The position numbers and the translations under genes were made by a program. Shown in pieces: positions 7,738 through 14,742 of a DNA stretch of 22,149 nt (position 1 is its first letter; every line of letters begins with the position of its first letter). The stretch covers positions 1 through 22,149 of the forward strand of contig CAMBTZ010000005.1 in the NCBI GenBank assembly GCA_945870925.1, given 5' to 3'. Source of the DNA: Chlamydia trachomatis (GTDB taxonomy: Bacteria > Chlamydiota > Chlamydiia > Chlamydiales > 2-12-FULL-49-11). The notes under the pieces were generated by a model that was not told where the DNA came from, did not search any database, and saw nothing but the letters and a program-made list of their open reading frames with translations.

Positions 7738-8119
7738 AAATAACCTACGCACCCACTGCGAACATGATAACGGCGCTACCCTAATAACTGATGGCCCAAA
7801 ACAGCTCCAAGGCCTTGAAGAATACTTCTCCCCAACAGACCTATTTGCTACCTCCCTTGCCACCTGTATGCTCACATTTCTCGGAATAGCAGCCAAAAAA
7901 CTAAATATCGATCTCTCAGGCACCACTGCTACCGTTGAAAAAGAAATGACCCAAACCCCTCCTCGCCGCATTGCGAAACTTACTGTTATTATCACATCAA
8001 AGTTTAATCCCACTATCGAGCAGAAAACTATACTTGAAACCACTGCCACCAACTGCCCCGTCCACCTCTCCCTCCATCCTGACATCAAGCAAGAAATCAC
8101 CTTCAAATGGAATGTATAG
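7712..8119 (+). CDS. OsmC/Ohr-family peroxiredoxin-like protein (YhfA type)
   Basis: The protein has 135 residues, the normal length for the family. The two redox cysteines are Cys52 in SLATCMLTFLGI and Cys115 in TNCPVHLSL. Glu36/Glu37 in LEEYFSPTDLFA provide the usual acidic residue near the active site. Cys52 would reduce organic hydroperoxides and form a disulfide with Cys115; the YhfA-like subgroup has a less certain substrate. The gene starts with GTG at 7712 inside the MFS gene, preceded by AGGGAG at 7697-7702 (about 9 nt), so it belongs to the efflux transcript. Its stop (8117-8119) lies in the left arm of a palindrome that separates it from the convergent SNF2 gene. The linkage to a pump suggests detoxification, but that is inference from position only. 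Confidence 0.92.
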   Translation: MSKIKATYENNLRTHCEHDNGATLITDGPKQLQGLEEYFSPTDLFATSLATCMLTFLGIAAKKLNIDLSGTTATVEKEMTQTPPRRIAKLTVIITSKFNPTIEQKTILETTATNCPVHLSLHPDIKQEITFKWNV

Positions 8120-8149
8120 TGAATTAATAGTAAAATTTAATTCACTATA
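8115..8149. repeat. Dispersed palindromic element, copy 2; also bidirectional terminator candidate
   Basis: Arms TATAGTGAATTA (8115-8126) and its perfect complement (8138-8149) flank an 11-nt AT-rich loop. The right arm extended to 8134 matches copy 1 at 15/16 positions. It sits exactly between the convergent osmC-like and SNF2 genes, and the left arm supplies the stop codon of the former, so it may terminate both transcripts. No long T-run follows it, so termination efficiency is uncertain. Confidence 0.75.
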
Positions 8150-8152
8150 TAG

Positions 8153-11100
8153 TTATATCGAGGAGTAGAGCTTGGTGAGGAGGGTGGTGAGTTCTTGGCG
8201 GTCAAGACGCTTGAGGTCTTGCTCGTTGTCAAAGCCGATTACGCTTGAGATGAGGTCTTTTTTTCTTTCGATGATGCCGTGAATGTGCTCTTCGATTGTG
8301 TCTTTAGCGACAAATTTGAAGACGGAGATGCCTCGATTTTGGCCGATTCGATGGACTCTGTCGGTAGCCTGGTTTTCTTTAGCAGGATTCCACCATCTAT
8401 CGTAATGGATAACGACGGATGCTGCGGTTAGATCGATACCTACACCGGCTGCTTGAAGGGATGCGACAAAAACTTTGCAGTCGGGATCTTCTTGAAACCT
8501 TTTCACTTCACCTTTTCGATCTTTAGTTGTTCCTCGGATGCCGGCATAGCCAATTTTCTCTTTTTTACAGTAGCACTCAATGATGTCGAGCATTTTCAAA
8601 TATTGTGAGAAGACAACAACTTTCTGTCCGCTTGCAAGTGCTTCATCCAGTAGCTCGACAAAAAGCTCCCATTTTCCGCTCTGATGTTTTTCAAAATAGT
8701 TGTCATCTTTTGTAATAAGGGCTGGATGATCACAAACCTGTTTTAATTTATTAAGAAGTGCAAAAACGTGAATATAAAAGCTTGATCCTTCTTCATTTAG
8801 TACATCCTTTGACTGAAGGGCTATTTCTGCATACATTCGAGACTGCTCTTCAGAAAGATCTACGTAGGCAATTTCTTCAATTTTTTCGGGAAGATCAAGG
8901 AGAACTTCTTGTTTTTTTCGTCTTAATATAAATGGCTTAATCAATTTTGACAGCGCTTTTTGCCGGTCTTGATCCTTGTTTTTCTCAATTGGGGAAATAA
9001 ATTCATCTTTGAAATCCTCATGTGTTGGGAGAAAGCCGGGCAAGACAATGTCAAAGAGTGATTTCAATTCAAGAAGGTTGTTTTCAAGCGGTGTTCCTGT
9101 CAAGGCGAGCTTCATTTCTGATTTAATTTGCTTTAATGCTAGGTGGATTTGAGATTTATGATTTTTAGCAACTTGTGTTTCATCAAAAATACAGATTTCA
9201 AAATCGTGTTTCATAAAAAGCGCCTTATCGCTTCGTAACACACCATAAGTAGTTAATATTATATCGTTTTTAAGATCCAAAACTTTTGGATTTCTAAAAG
9301 GACCATGATAGAGGTGGACCTTTGCTTTTGGTAAAAATTTAGCAAGAAGATCTTGCCAATGGTAGACTACTGATGTTGGAGCAACTACTAAAAACTTAAA
9401 CCGCTGTGAACGTTTTTTCTCATGCATCGCTGCTGATAAAAGAGCCATTGCTTGATGAGTTTTTCCAAGCCCCATTTCATCACATAAAAAACCTGAAAGC
9501 CCGTAGTTGTAGAGAAACCAGAGCCATTTAACTCCAACTTCTTGATAGGGTCTAAGTGTGCTTTTAAGACCTCCCAATTTTGGCATTGCAGCTATCGGGC
9601 CCTCTTCAAGCAAGTTTTTTAATATCGCGGCAAACTCTTTTACTTCAGGCTTATTTGAATCGGGCAGATAGACCTCTTCAAACAAAGAGAGCCTTACCCA
9701 ATCAAGAGTTGATAAATAGAGGTGATTTGTCCCCGGCTCAAACATCAATTTAGAAATTCGACTTAACCAGAAAAACCTCTTTTCTGAAAGGGTGATCATC
9801 CCCGCATCAGACAATATAAATGGAGCAAATGAAAGTATCCCTTCATAAATCTCCTTAATTTTGACCTCACCATAAGCGGATGAATAGGCAAAATCAATTA
9901 GCCATCCCTTCTCTTTTTTCTCAACGTCTTTTACAACTAACTTTAATTTAGAAGGCTCCATCAAACGTTTATCTAAATGAATAACTTGTGGCTTTATCCG
10001 TTTTAATTCGTGCTTGATAAAATAAGGTATTTGGTCGACTGATATAGTCGTTTTCTCATAATACTTAGAAGGAAGTTTTAGATTATCAGGAACTTCAGCA
10101 AAACCCTTCCCCTCTAAATAGACAAAATCTCCAAAAATTTTTGGCTTACAGATTTTAGCCCACTCTTTGAAAAAATATTGCGGTTCAACTAAAATATTTT
10201 TTTCCACTAAACTAATATTTATGCCTGTTTTCTCTAGTCCTGAATCGGATGAAAAAAAACTTTTAATCTGATCTAAGTCTTCTTTGTGCGCATGAATAAA
10301 TGAAGATATACAATCATCTTCAATCTCAATTGGCTCCAAAGACGTGCCTTGATGAATCGACTGTTTTCTAGAAAAAAAGCCTTCTCCCTTAATATAGATC
10401 CAGCGCCCTAAATCAACTGCTTCTGCAGCACCCTCTTTAAAGACATCCTCTTTCTCAATAATAAGAGTATCCTCTTCAACATGGTAATTAAATTTAGTCT
10501 CAACACTCGATAAATGAATTTGAAATTCAGGAACCTTATTGAGCCAATTTTTATTACGCTCTATAAATTCACCCATCATCTCTCTTTGAACAACCTTCTC
10601 TATTCCCTTGAATATAAGATTTGTAATCCTATAAAATCCTTTTTCCTCTACATAGACCCAAGGATCAAAAAAATGGGATCCCCCTTTTTTTAAATCACCG
10701 GGAGTAAATAAATAGCATTGAATATGAAAATTACCCTGTTCATCAAAAAAAAGTTTATAAGAAACGCTCCTAGGCTTTCTAGACAAGTTGGTTTCTACCA
10801 AATATTTTTCTAGTAAGCGCGCATGTTTTTCTAAAAATTCAGGGATCATCCCCTCTTCAATTACTTCCCTTTTAAAAAGTTCCGAGGTCTTTTTTGGAAA
10901 AAAGCCCACCCCTTTTCGAAAGGTCCAATCATCCCACTCAAAATCTGCCTGTTCACCTTCAAATAAAGGTATAGACTGAATATTAAATTGTCTTTTTAGC
11001 GAATTATAAGTGATCTTCTCTACCTCAATCTCTTTAAAGTCAAACACTTTTAGATTTGTATTGTACGATGCAATAGGTAAAATAATTTTTGGCCAATCAT

Positions 11101-11758
11101 TAGCCTCTAGATAAATCTCAGCCTCAACTTCATCCGACTTAATATTAATGTACTCAGGCAATCCATTTTTATATTCACTAAATGACACTTGAATTTCTTT
11201 ACCCGCATCTTCTGAAATCATAAACCACTTAGCTAGATCAGACCACACTGAAAGTTCAAATTCAAGCGCCTCACTAGGCCTGCCTCTCTTAAATCTCTCA
11301 AGCTCATCAGGAGCCAGGTTTGAAAACTTTAACGACGTCTCTTCTGTCTCCTTTTTTCTCTCATCGATCCACTCTTTTGCATACTCAAGAGCCTCTTTTG
11401 ACTTCATCTCAAGAAAAAACCCTCTCTTTTTTTCTAAAGATAAAATTTCATATCGCTGACTTTGATCCTTTTTTAATTTAGGCACGTAACCATACTTGCC
11501 AGCCAGTATTTGAAACAATTCACTCCATAATGATGATCTAAACCTCACATGCAGAGGGAACTTATAACCCCTAAAAACTGCACTTTTCCCAAATTCAATG
11601 TGCTCACAAACATTACCATCGCCTGTTTTTCCACAACTACAGAATTGATCCAGAACATCACCTAAATCATCTAGATGCAAAAAGATCCAATAGCTTTCAC
11701 CATCGATTACCTCAATTTGATACGTACCGTTAGAAAATAACACATTTCTTACATCCAT
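8153..11758 (-). CDS. SNF2/SWI2-family DEAD/H-box ATPase with N-terminal SWIM zinc finger
   Basis: The protein has about 1201 residues from the ATG at 11758. A SWIM-type zinc finger sits at the N-terminus: CxC (Cys40, Cys42) then CxH (Cys51, His53). A ~600-residue region of beta-rich segments follows, as in bacterial SNF2-associated proteins. The C-terminal ~450 residues hold the ATPase: YQEVGVKWLWFL (Q-like entry), DEMGLGKTHQ (motif I, ~residue 757), a DETQ box (motif II, ~857), LALTGTPLENNLLELKSLFD (motif III), VVFSQYLKMLDI, GVGIDLTAASVVIHYDRWWN (motif V) and ATDRVHRIGQ (motif VI). Chlamydiae encode two such proteins (CT555, CT708); the role is thought to be ATP-dependent remodelling of nucleoprotein or RNA polymerase. 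A TTG at 11794 would extend it by 12 residues, but that TTGACA looks like a -35 box. The GGAGGG directly abuts the ATG, too close for normal use. The gene is a single transcription unit. Confidence 0.93.
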   Translation of the reverse strand: MDVRNVLFSNGTYQIEVIDGESYWIFLHLDDLGDVLDQFCSCGKTGDGNVCEHIEFGKSAVFRGYKFPLHVRFRSSLWSELFQILAGKYGYVPKLKKDQSQRYEILSLEKKRGFFLEMKSKEALEYAKEWIDERKKETEETSLKFSNLAPDELERFKRGRPSEALEFELSVWSDLAKWFMISEDAGKEIQVSFSEYKNGLPEYINIKSDEVEAEIYLEANDWPKIILPIASYNTNLKVFDFKEIEVEKITYNSLKRQFNIQSIPLFEGEQADFEWDDWTFRKGVGFFPKKTSELFKREVIEEGMIPEFLEKHARLLEKYLVETNLSRKPRSVSYKLFFDEQGNFHIQCYLFTPGDLKKGGSHFFDPWVYVEEKGFYRITNLIFKGIEKVVQREMMGEFIERNKNWLNKVPEFQIHLSSVETKFNYHVEEDTLIIEKEDVFKEGAAEAVDLGRWIYIKGEGFFSRKQSIHQGTSLEPIEIEDDCISSFIHAHKEDLDQIKSFFSSDSGLEKTGINISLVEKNILVEPQYFFKEWAKICKPKIFGDFVYLEGKGFAEVPDNLKLPSKYYEKTTISVDQIPYFIKHELKRIKPQVIHLDKRLMEPSKLKLVVKDVEKKEKGWLIDFAYSSAYGEVKIKEIYEGILSFAPFILSDAGMITLSEKRFFWLSRISKLMFEPGTNHLYLSTLDWVRLSLFEEVYLPDSNKPEVKEFAAILKNLLEEGPIAAMPKLGGLKSTLRPYQEVGVKWLWFLYNYGLSGFLCDEMGLGKTHQAMALLSAAMHEKKRSQRFKFLVVAPTSVVYHWQDLLAKFLPKAKVHLYHGPFRNPKVLDLKNDIILTTYGVLRSDKALFMKHDFEICIFDETQVAKNHKSQIHLALKQIKSEMKLALTGTPLENNLLELKSLFDIVLPGFLPTHEDFKDEFISPIEKNKDQDRQKALSKLIKPFILRRKKQEVLLDLPEKIEEIAYVDLSEEQSRMYAEIALQSKDVLNEEGSSFYIHVFALLNKLKQVCDHPALITKDDNYFEKHQSGKWELFVELLDEALASGQKVVVFSQYLKMLDIIECYCKKEKIGYAGIRGTTKDRKGEVKRFQEDPDCKVFVASLQAAGVGIDLTAASVVIHYDRWWNPAKENQATDRVHRIGQNRGISVFKFVAKDTIEEHIHGIIERKKDLISSVIGFDNEQDLKRLDRQELTTLLTKLYSSI

Positions 11759-11766
11759 CCCTCCAA

Positions 11767-11794
11767 CATATAGGCAAAAACCCTCTCTTGTCAA
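11767..11794 (-). promoter_or_regulatory. Sigma-66-like promoter of the SNF2 gene
   Basis: On the minus strand, consensus -35 TTGACA (11794-11789), 16-nt spacer, -10 TATATG (11772-11767). The ATG at 11758 follows 8 nt after the -10, placing the expected transcription start at or next to the A of the start codon (leaderless). Confidence 0.5.
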
Positions 11795-11866
11795 CTAGAG
11801 AAGGAATAAACCTTTTCTAAATCTTTATTTTATGATAATTTCAAAGCTTTTAAAAATGGCTTTATC

Positions 11867-12796
11867 ATGACAAACTTTATAATTACCCTGCTTTTTACTT
11901 TTTATTCACTAACCCTTTGCTCTTCTGATTTCGGATATATTGGGTACTCTACTGAAAATCTTGGTGATGATATTCAAGCAATAGCAGCCAAAAGATTCCT
12001 CCCTGAAAATAGTATTCCTATTGAACGTGATTTTATTGGAACATTTGAGAATTCTTCTCAAATACCCGTAATTGTAAATGGTTGGTTTATGCTTAGAAAT
12101 AATTTTTACTCAACAAAGGAAAAGCACAATTTTAATTGGCCTCCTTCAATCAATATAGACCCTCTTCTTATTTCGCTTCATTTTACCCCGAACTTTATAA
12201 AAACTTTATTATCAAAACGTAATAAGCAATATCTCATCGACCATGGACCTGTTGGCGCTCGAGATTATTACACCCTTCAAATACTACAGAAATATAACAT
12301 CCCAAGCTATTTTTCAGGATGCATCACATTAACCCTTCAAAATGATGAGCTTGAGAGAGATGATATCGTCTATGCTGTAGATATCGATAAAGATTGCCTA
12401 ACCTATCTTAAAAAGAAGACATCTTATCCTGTTGAAGAACTTACACACACTCTTCCTGAAAATCTAAGATTAGATACAGAGGGTCGGTTAAAACTAACTG
12501 AGACTTTATTGACTAAATATAAAAAAGCTAAATTTGTCGTTACTTCAAGACTGCATGTTGCTCTGCCCTGCTTAGCATTTCAGACCCCTGTATTACTTAT
12601 TGATAAAACTCCAGATGATTCTCGATTTTTTGGATTGAAAGAATTGACAAGGCATTGCGATAGCAAAACATTTCTAAAAGGAAAATCCAATTTTGACTTA
12701 AATAATCCTAACGAAAACTCTGATCTCTATCTCCCCATTCGTGAAAATTTAATTAAAGCAGTAAACGATTGGATTCAAGAAAAATCTACTTCATAA
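11867..12796 (+). CDS. Polysaccharide pyruvyl transferase-like protein with N-terminal signal sequence
   Basis: The protein has 309 residues. Residues 1-20 are a signal-peptide-like hydrophobic segment (IITLLFTFYSLTLCSS). The rest follows the polysaccharide pyruvyl transferase pattern (PF04230, CsaB/WcaK relatives): GYSTENLGDDIQAIAA (N-x-GD motif, residues 26-41), VGARDYYTLQILQKYNI (~129-145), SGCITLTL (TGD-type position), and KFVVTSRLHVALPCLAFQTP (~222-241), where the SRLH motif is the family signature. Family members transfer pyruvyl groups from phosphoenolpyruvate to sugars, or act more broadly as glycan modifiers with a GT-B-like fold. An export signal is unexpected for a PEP-dependent enzyme, so the real activity may differ. 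No other glycan gene is adjacent. A possible -10 (GATAAT, 11834-11839) lies upstream; no clear Shine-Dalgarno is seen. The fold call is fairly confident; substrate and location are open. Confidence 0.7.
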   Translation: MTNFIITLLFTFYSLTLCSSDFGYIGYSTENLGDDIQAIAAKRFLPENSIPIERDFIGTFENSSQIPVIVNGWFMLRNNFYSTKEKHNFNWPPSINIDPLLISLHFTPNFIKTLLSKRNKQYLIDHGPVGARDYYTLQILQKYNIPSYFSGCITLTLQNDELERDDIVYAVDIDKDCLTYLKKKTSYPVEELTHTLPENLRLDTEGRLKLTETLLTKYKKAKFVVTSRLHVALPCLAFQTPVLLIDKTPDDSRFFGLKELTRHCDSKTFLKGKSNFDLNNPNENSDLYLPIRENLIKAVNDWIQEKSTS

Positions 12797-12827
12797 TTAA
12801 TAAAATTAATTGATAAATTACTTCTTC

Positions 12828-12856
12828 TTGACTTACATAGCCTTATTATGCATAAT
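12828..12856 (+). promoter_or_regulatory. Promoter of the CheD-like gene
   Basis: TTGACT (12828-12833), exactly 17 nt, CATAAT (12851-12856), a close match to the primary bacterial sigma consensus. A 30-40-nt leader with AAAGGT at 12883-12888 about 7 nt before the ATG gives an ordinary translation start. The gene therefore has its own transcription unit. Confidence 0.6.
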
Positions 12857-12895
12857 TATTCAGTAATTACAGCTTATAAGCAAAGGTAATATTCA

Positions 12896-13429
12896 ATGTC
12901 TTCACCTTCACCTACAGTTTACGGACATGCACTCATGGGTGAAATGTTAATCGCACAAGGAGATACCGAACCTAAAAAATTAGTTACAGATGGATTAATC
13001 TCCTGCATTAGCTTCGCCGGCTGGAATCCTGACACAAAAACAGGCTTTTTAACCCATTTTTCACATCCCAAACAAGTAATTCAATTTTATTCTGAAGGCA
13101 TCCCTTTAATTCAAGAGCGGACCAATGTAATTGATGCTCTATTTCAATGTAAAATTACAGGGGGTTTTACAAAGGCAAAATATTCGCATGAGATGCTGAA
13201 GATTTTAAAAGAAACTCTCACCTCTGAATTAGCTATAGACTTAGAAATTGTCGAAGAGACCCCTCCGTCGGATCAACCAATTGCAAAAAACCTCTCCCTT
13301 GATCTTACTGATGGGTCCTTTGGAGAATATAATCCTTCAGAAAATCTAGACCACAGATCACCTAGTCCTGCTGATATTGCCCGGCATTTAAGTTTGCGGA
13401 GCGAAGAACTAATTTTTATAGTGAATTAA
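12896..13429 (+). CDS. Orphan CheD-like protein (cysteine-dependent glutamine deamidase fold)
   Basis: The protein has 177 residues. Read against Thermotoga CheD, the core lines up from N to C: MGEMLIAQ for the first strand; Thr31-x5-Cys37 (TDGLISC) for Thr21/Cys27 in TLGLGSC; NPDTKTGFLTHF with His54 for DP.aK.G..aH with His44. The Thr-Cys-His spacing (6 and 17 residues) is identical. KITGGF then matches KIAGGA, and a late NLSLDLTDGSFGEY matches the RSVEYNIETG strand. CheD deamidates glutamines in chemoreceptors; the same fold and triad occur in toxin deamidases such as CNF1 and BLF1. The neighbours are a pyruvyl-transferase-like gene and rnpB, with no chemotaxis gene in the window. The GSC and HxMLP motifs are altered (ISC, HFSHP), and a ~45-residue polar C-terminal tail is extra. 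The last codons are encoded by a half copy of the dispersed palindrome. The fold is likely; deamidase activity and targets are inferred. Confidence 0.65.
   Translation: MSSPSPTVYGHALMGEMLIAQGDTEPKKLVTDGLISCISFAGWNPDTKTGFLTHFSHPKQVIQFYSEGIPLIQERTNVIDALFQCKITGGFTKAKYSHEMLKILKETLTSELAIDLEIVEETPPSDQPIAKNLSLDLTDGSFGEYNPSENLDHRSPSPADIARHLSLRSEELIFIVN
13417..13428. repeat. Half copy of the dispersed palindromic element
   Basis: TATAGTGAATTA is identical to the left arm at 8115-8126. It forms the final codons of the CheD-like gene and runs straight into the A8 run that ends the rnpB transcript on the other strand. The complementary right arm is absent. Confidence 0.5.
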
Positions 13430-13435
13430 AAAAAA

Positions 13436-13785
13436 GGGAAGGCTATTAAGCCGGATTCTGTCTTATTGCTAAGAGCAACCATTTGTCTAGGGGCTCTATT
13501 GCTAGAGCCCTCAAGCGACTTTTATGAAAAACTCTAGCGGATCGCTATTAAATGAGCTTTTCTATCTTGCATCGAATAGGGTTTGCACTGACCTTCATAT
13601 CTCTATAAAGCGTCTCACTCTTAAAGTGAGCATTTTCATCCTGTCTACTAAATTGCTTTAGTAGCGGCGGTGTTCTCTGTTGCACTTTCCGTAGCCTTAC
13701 GACCCCCGGCCTTTCGCCGGTATTCTTATCCTCTGAAGTCCAGACTTTCCTCTATTATCTCTAACAGCGGTTGCTTTGCCTTCCC
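13436..13785 (-). ncRNA. rnpB: RNase P RNA (class A), rnpB
   Basis: On the minus strand this 350-nt stretch carries the universal RNase P RNA landmarks in order. Near the 5' end is AGAGGAAAGTCTGGACTTC (P4 5' strand region; GAGGAAAGUCCGG in E. coli). Next come AGTGCAACAGAGAACACCGC (CR-II/III), a TGCAAACCCTATTCGATGCA element, and the 3' landmark ACAGAATCCGGCTTA (CR-V, P4 3' strand). The termini pair perfectly as helix P1: GGGAAGGC at the 5' end (13785-13778) with GCCTTCCC at the 3' end (13443-13436). A run of eight T residues (13435-13428) follows and probably ends transcription. The RNA is the catalytic subunit that matures tRNA 5' ends. The gene begins 7 nt after the cdsZ stop codon on the same strand, leaving no room for a separate intergenic promoter. 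The L15 region seems to lack the usual GGU motif, as reported for chlamydial RNase P RNA. Confidence 0.95.
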
Positions 13786-13792
13786 TAAAACT

Positions 13793-14629
13793 TTACTCTG
13801 ACTCAGTTTCTTCAGCTACGTCTGTTGCATCTGCTATATCAGCTACAGCGGTTGCTCCGGTGCTAATAACTCTTCGTCTACGTCTTTTTGTTGTTGCAGC
13901 AGCGCCGTCAGTTGTCTCTTCTTTGCCTTCACTCCAATAATGAATTCGTGAACAATGCTCGCAAAATGAGATCTTATCACCTTTTCGTACTAAGTTTTCG
14001 TGTTGAGCAGTTAGAGCAATATGACATCCAGTACAAGTTCTGTTTTCAATTGAAACAATAACTCTATCCTTTTTATTGCGAAGGAGTCTTTCATATGTAG
14101 CAAACATTTGAGGATCTGCTGTTTTTACAATTTCATCTCTACTAGCTTTTAGAACTGAACCCTCTTTATTGATTTCAACAATCGTATCGCGGATCTCATT
14201 TTCTAAAGTTTTATTACTTACGTCTGATTCATCTAAAGATTTTTTTGTTTTTTCATAGATCTCTTCTTCTACCGCTCTTCGATCAACTAAATTTGAAAGA
14301 GTCTGTTCAAAAGAACCTTTTTCTCTTTCGAGTGTCGAAATTTCTTTAGTAAGAGCATTAAACTCTTCAATTTTTTTAATCGCAGTTTGCTGATTTTCAA
14401 GTTTTTTAATTTTCTCTTTATGCTCTTCTATTTTGCGCTCATACAAAAGACACTCGTCTGCAAGCTCGACAATTTCGTCCTGCTTGTTTTCAAGTTGTTC
14501 TAAAAATTCTTGTTTGAGTTGAGCTATCTGTTTTAATTCATCTTGTCTCTGTTTCTTTAGTCTCATCAGACGAATCATCTTGATGTCTAGCTCTTGAATT
14601 GTGAGAATAACTTTTAAAGCTTCACGCAT
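13793..14629 (-). CDS. cdsZ: Coiled-coil C4 zinc-ribbon protein, CdsZ/CT398 homologue
   Basis: The protein has 278 residues. Residues ~10-170 are an almost uninterrupted antiparallel-type coiled coil rich in Glu, Lys and Gln. The PQMFATYERLLRNKKDRVIV segment follows, then a C4 zinc ribbon with Cys199, Cys202, Cys223 and Cys226 (CTGC ... CEHC). This is the layout of C. trachomatis CT398 (CdsZ), reported to bind sigma-54 holoenzyme and type III secretion export components, and of the wider zf-RING_7/YbgI-like family. A 46-residue tail (233-278) is distinctive: Thr/Ala-rich, with a KRRRRR run at its centre and an acidic end (EETESE). The homologue I know is shorter, so the tail is probably lineage-specific. 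The ATG at 14629 follows an AAAGAGAT purine run. A promoter is visible at 14662-14690. rnpB follows 7 nt after the stop and is probably cotranscribed. Confidence 0.85.
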   Translation of the reverse strand: MREALKVILTIQELDIKMIRLMRLKKQRQDELKQIAQLKQEFLEQLENKQDEIVELADECLLYERKIEEHKEKIKKLENQQTAIKKIEEFNALTKEISTLEREKGSFEQTLSNLVDRRAVEEEIYEKTKKSLDESDVSNKTLENEIRDTIVEINKEGSVLKASRDEIVKTADPQMFATYERLLRNKKDRVIVSIENRTCTGCHIALTAQHENLVRKGDKISFCEHCSRIHYWSEGKEETTDGAAATTKRRRRRVISTGATAVADIADATDVAEETESE

Positions 14630-14661
14630 AGATAGATCTCTTTGTTAGAAAGTAAGAAAAA

Positions 14662-14690
14662 AGTGTAACCGATCATCACAAAATCTACAA
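14662..14690 (-). promoter_or_regulatory. Putative promoter of cdsZ-rnpB
   Basis: On the minus strand, TTGTAG (14690-14685), 17-nt spacer, TACACT (14667-14662). Expected transcription start is near 14655, about 25 nt before the cdsZ ATG. It lies in the 113-nt divergent spacer shared with glyA. Confidence 0.45.
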
Positions 14691-14742
14691 GTAAAAATCC
14701 CTTTCCTTTATCCTAATTACTAATTTTTCCATAAGGACCCCT

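Noticed and set aside
7732..8106. 124-codon frame on the minus strand opposite the OsmC gene
   Set aside because: The plus-strand frame has both OsmC cysteines and family motifs; the antisense product has no recognisable pattern and no ribosome binding site.
11758..11794. TTG start extending the SNF2 protein by 12 residues
   Set aside because: TTGACA here makes a consensus -35 box with a TATATG -10 at 16 nt; the extension is not needed for the SWIM domain. It remains possible.
12795..12811. Short AATTAAT inverted repeat as a terminator after the pyruvyl-transferase-like gene
   Set aside because: Seven A/T pairs with a 3-nt loop and no following T-run would be too unstable.
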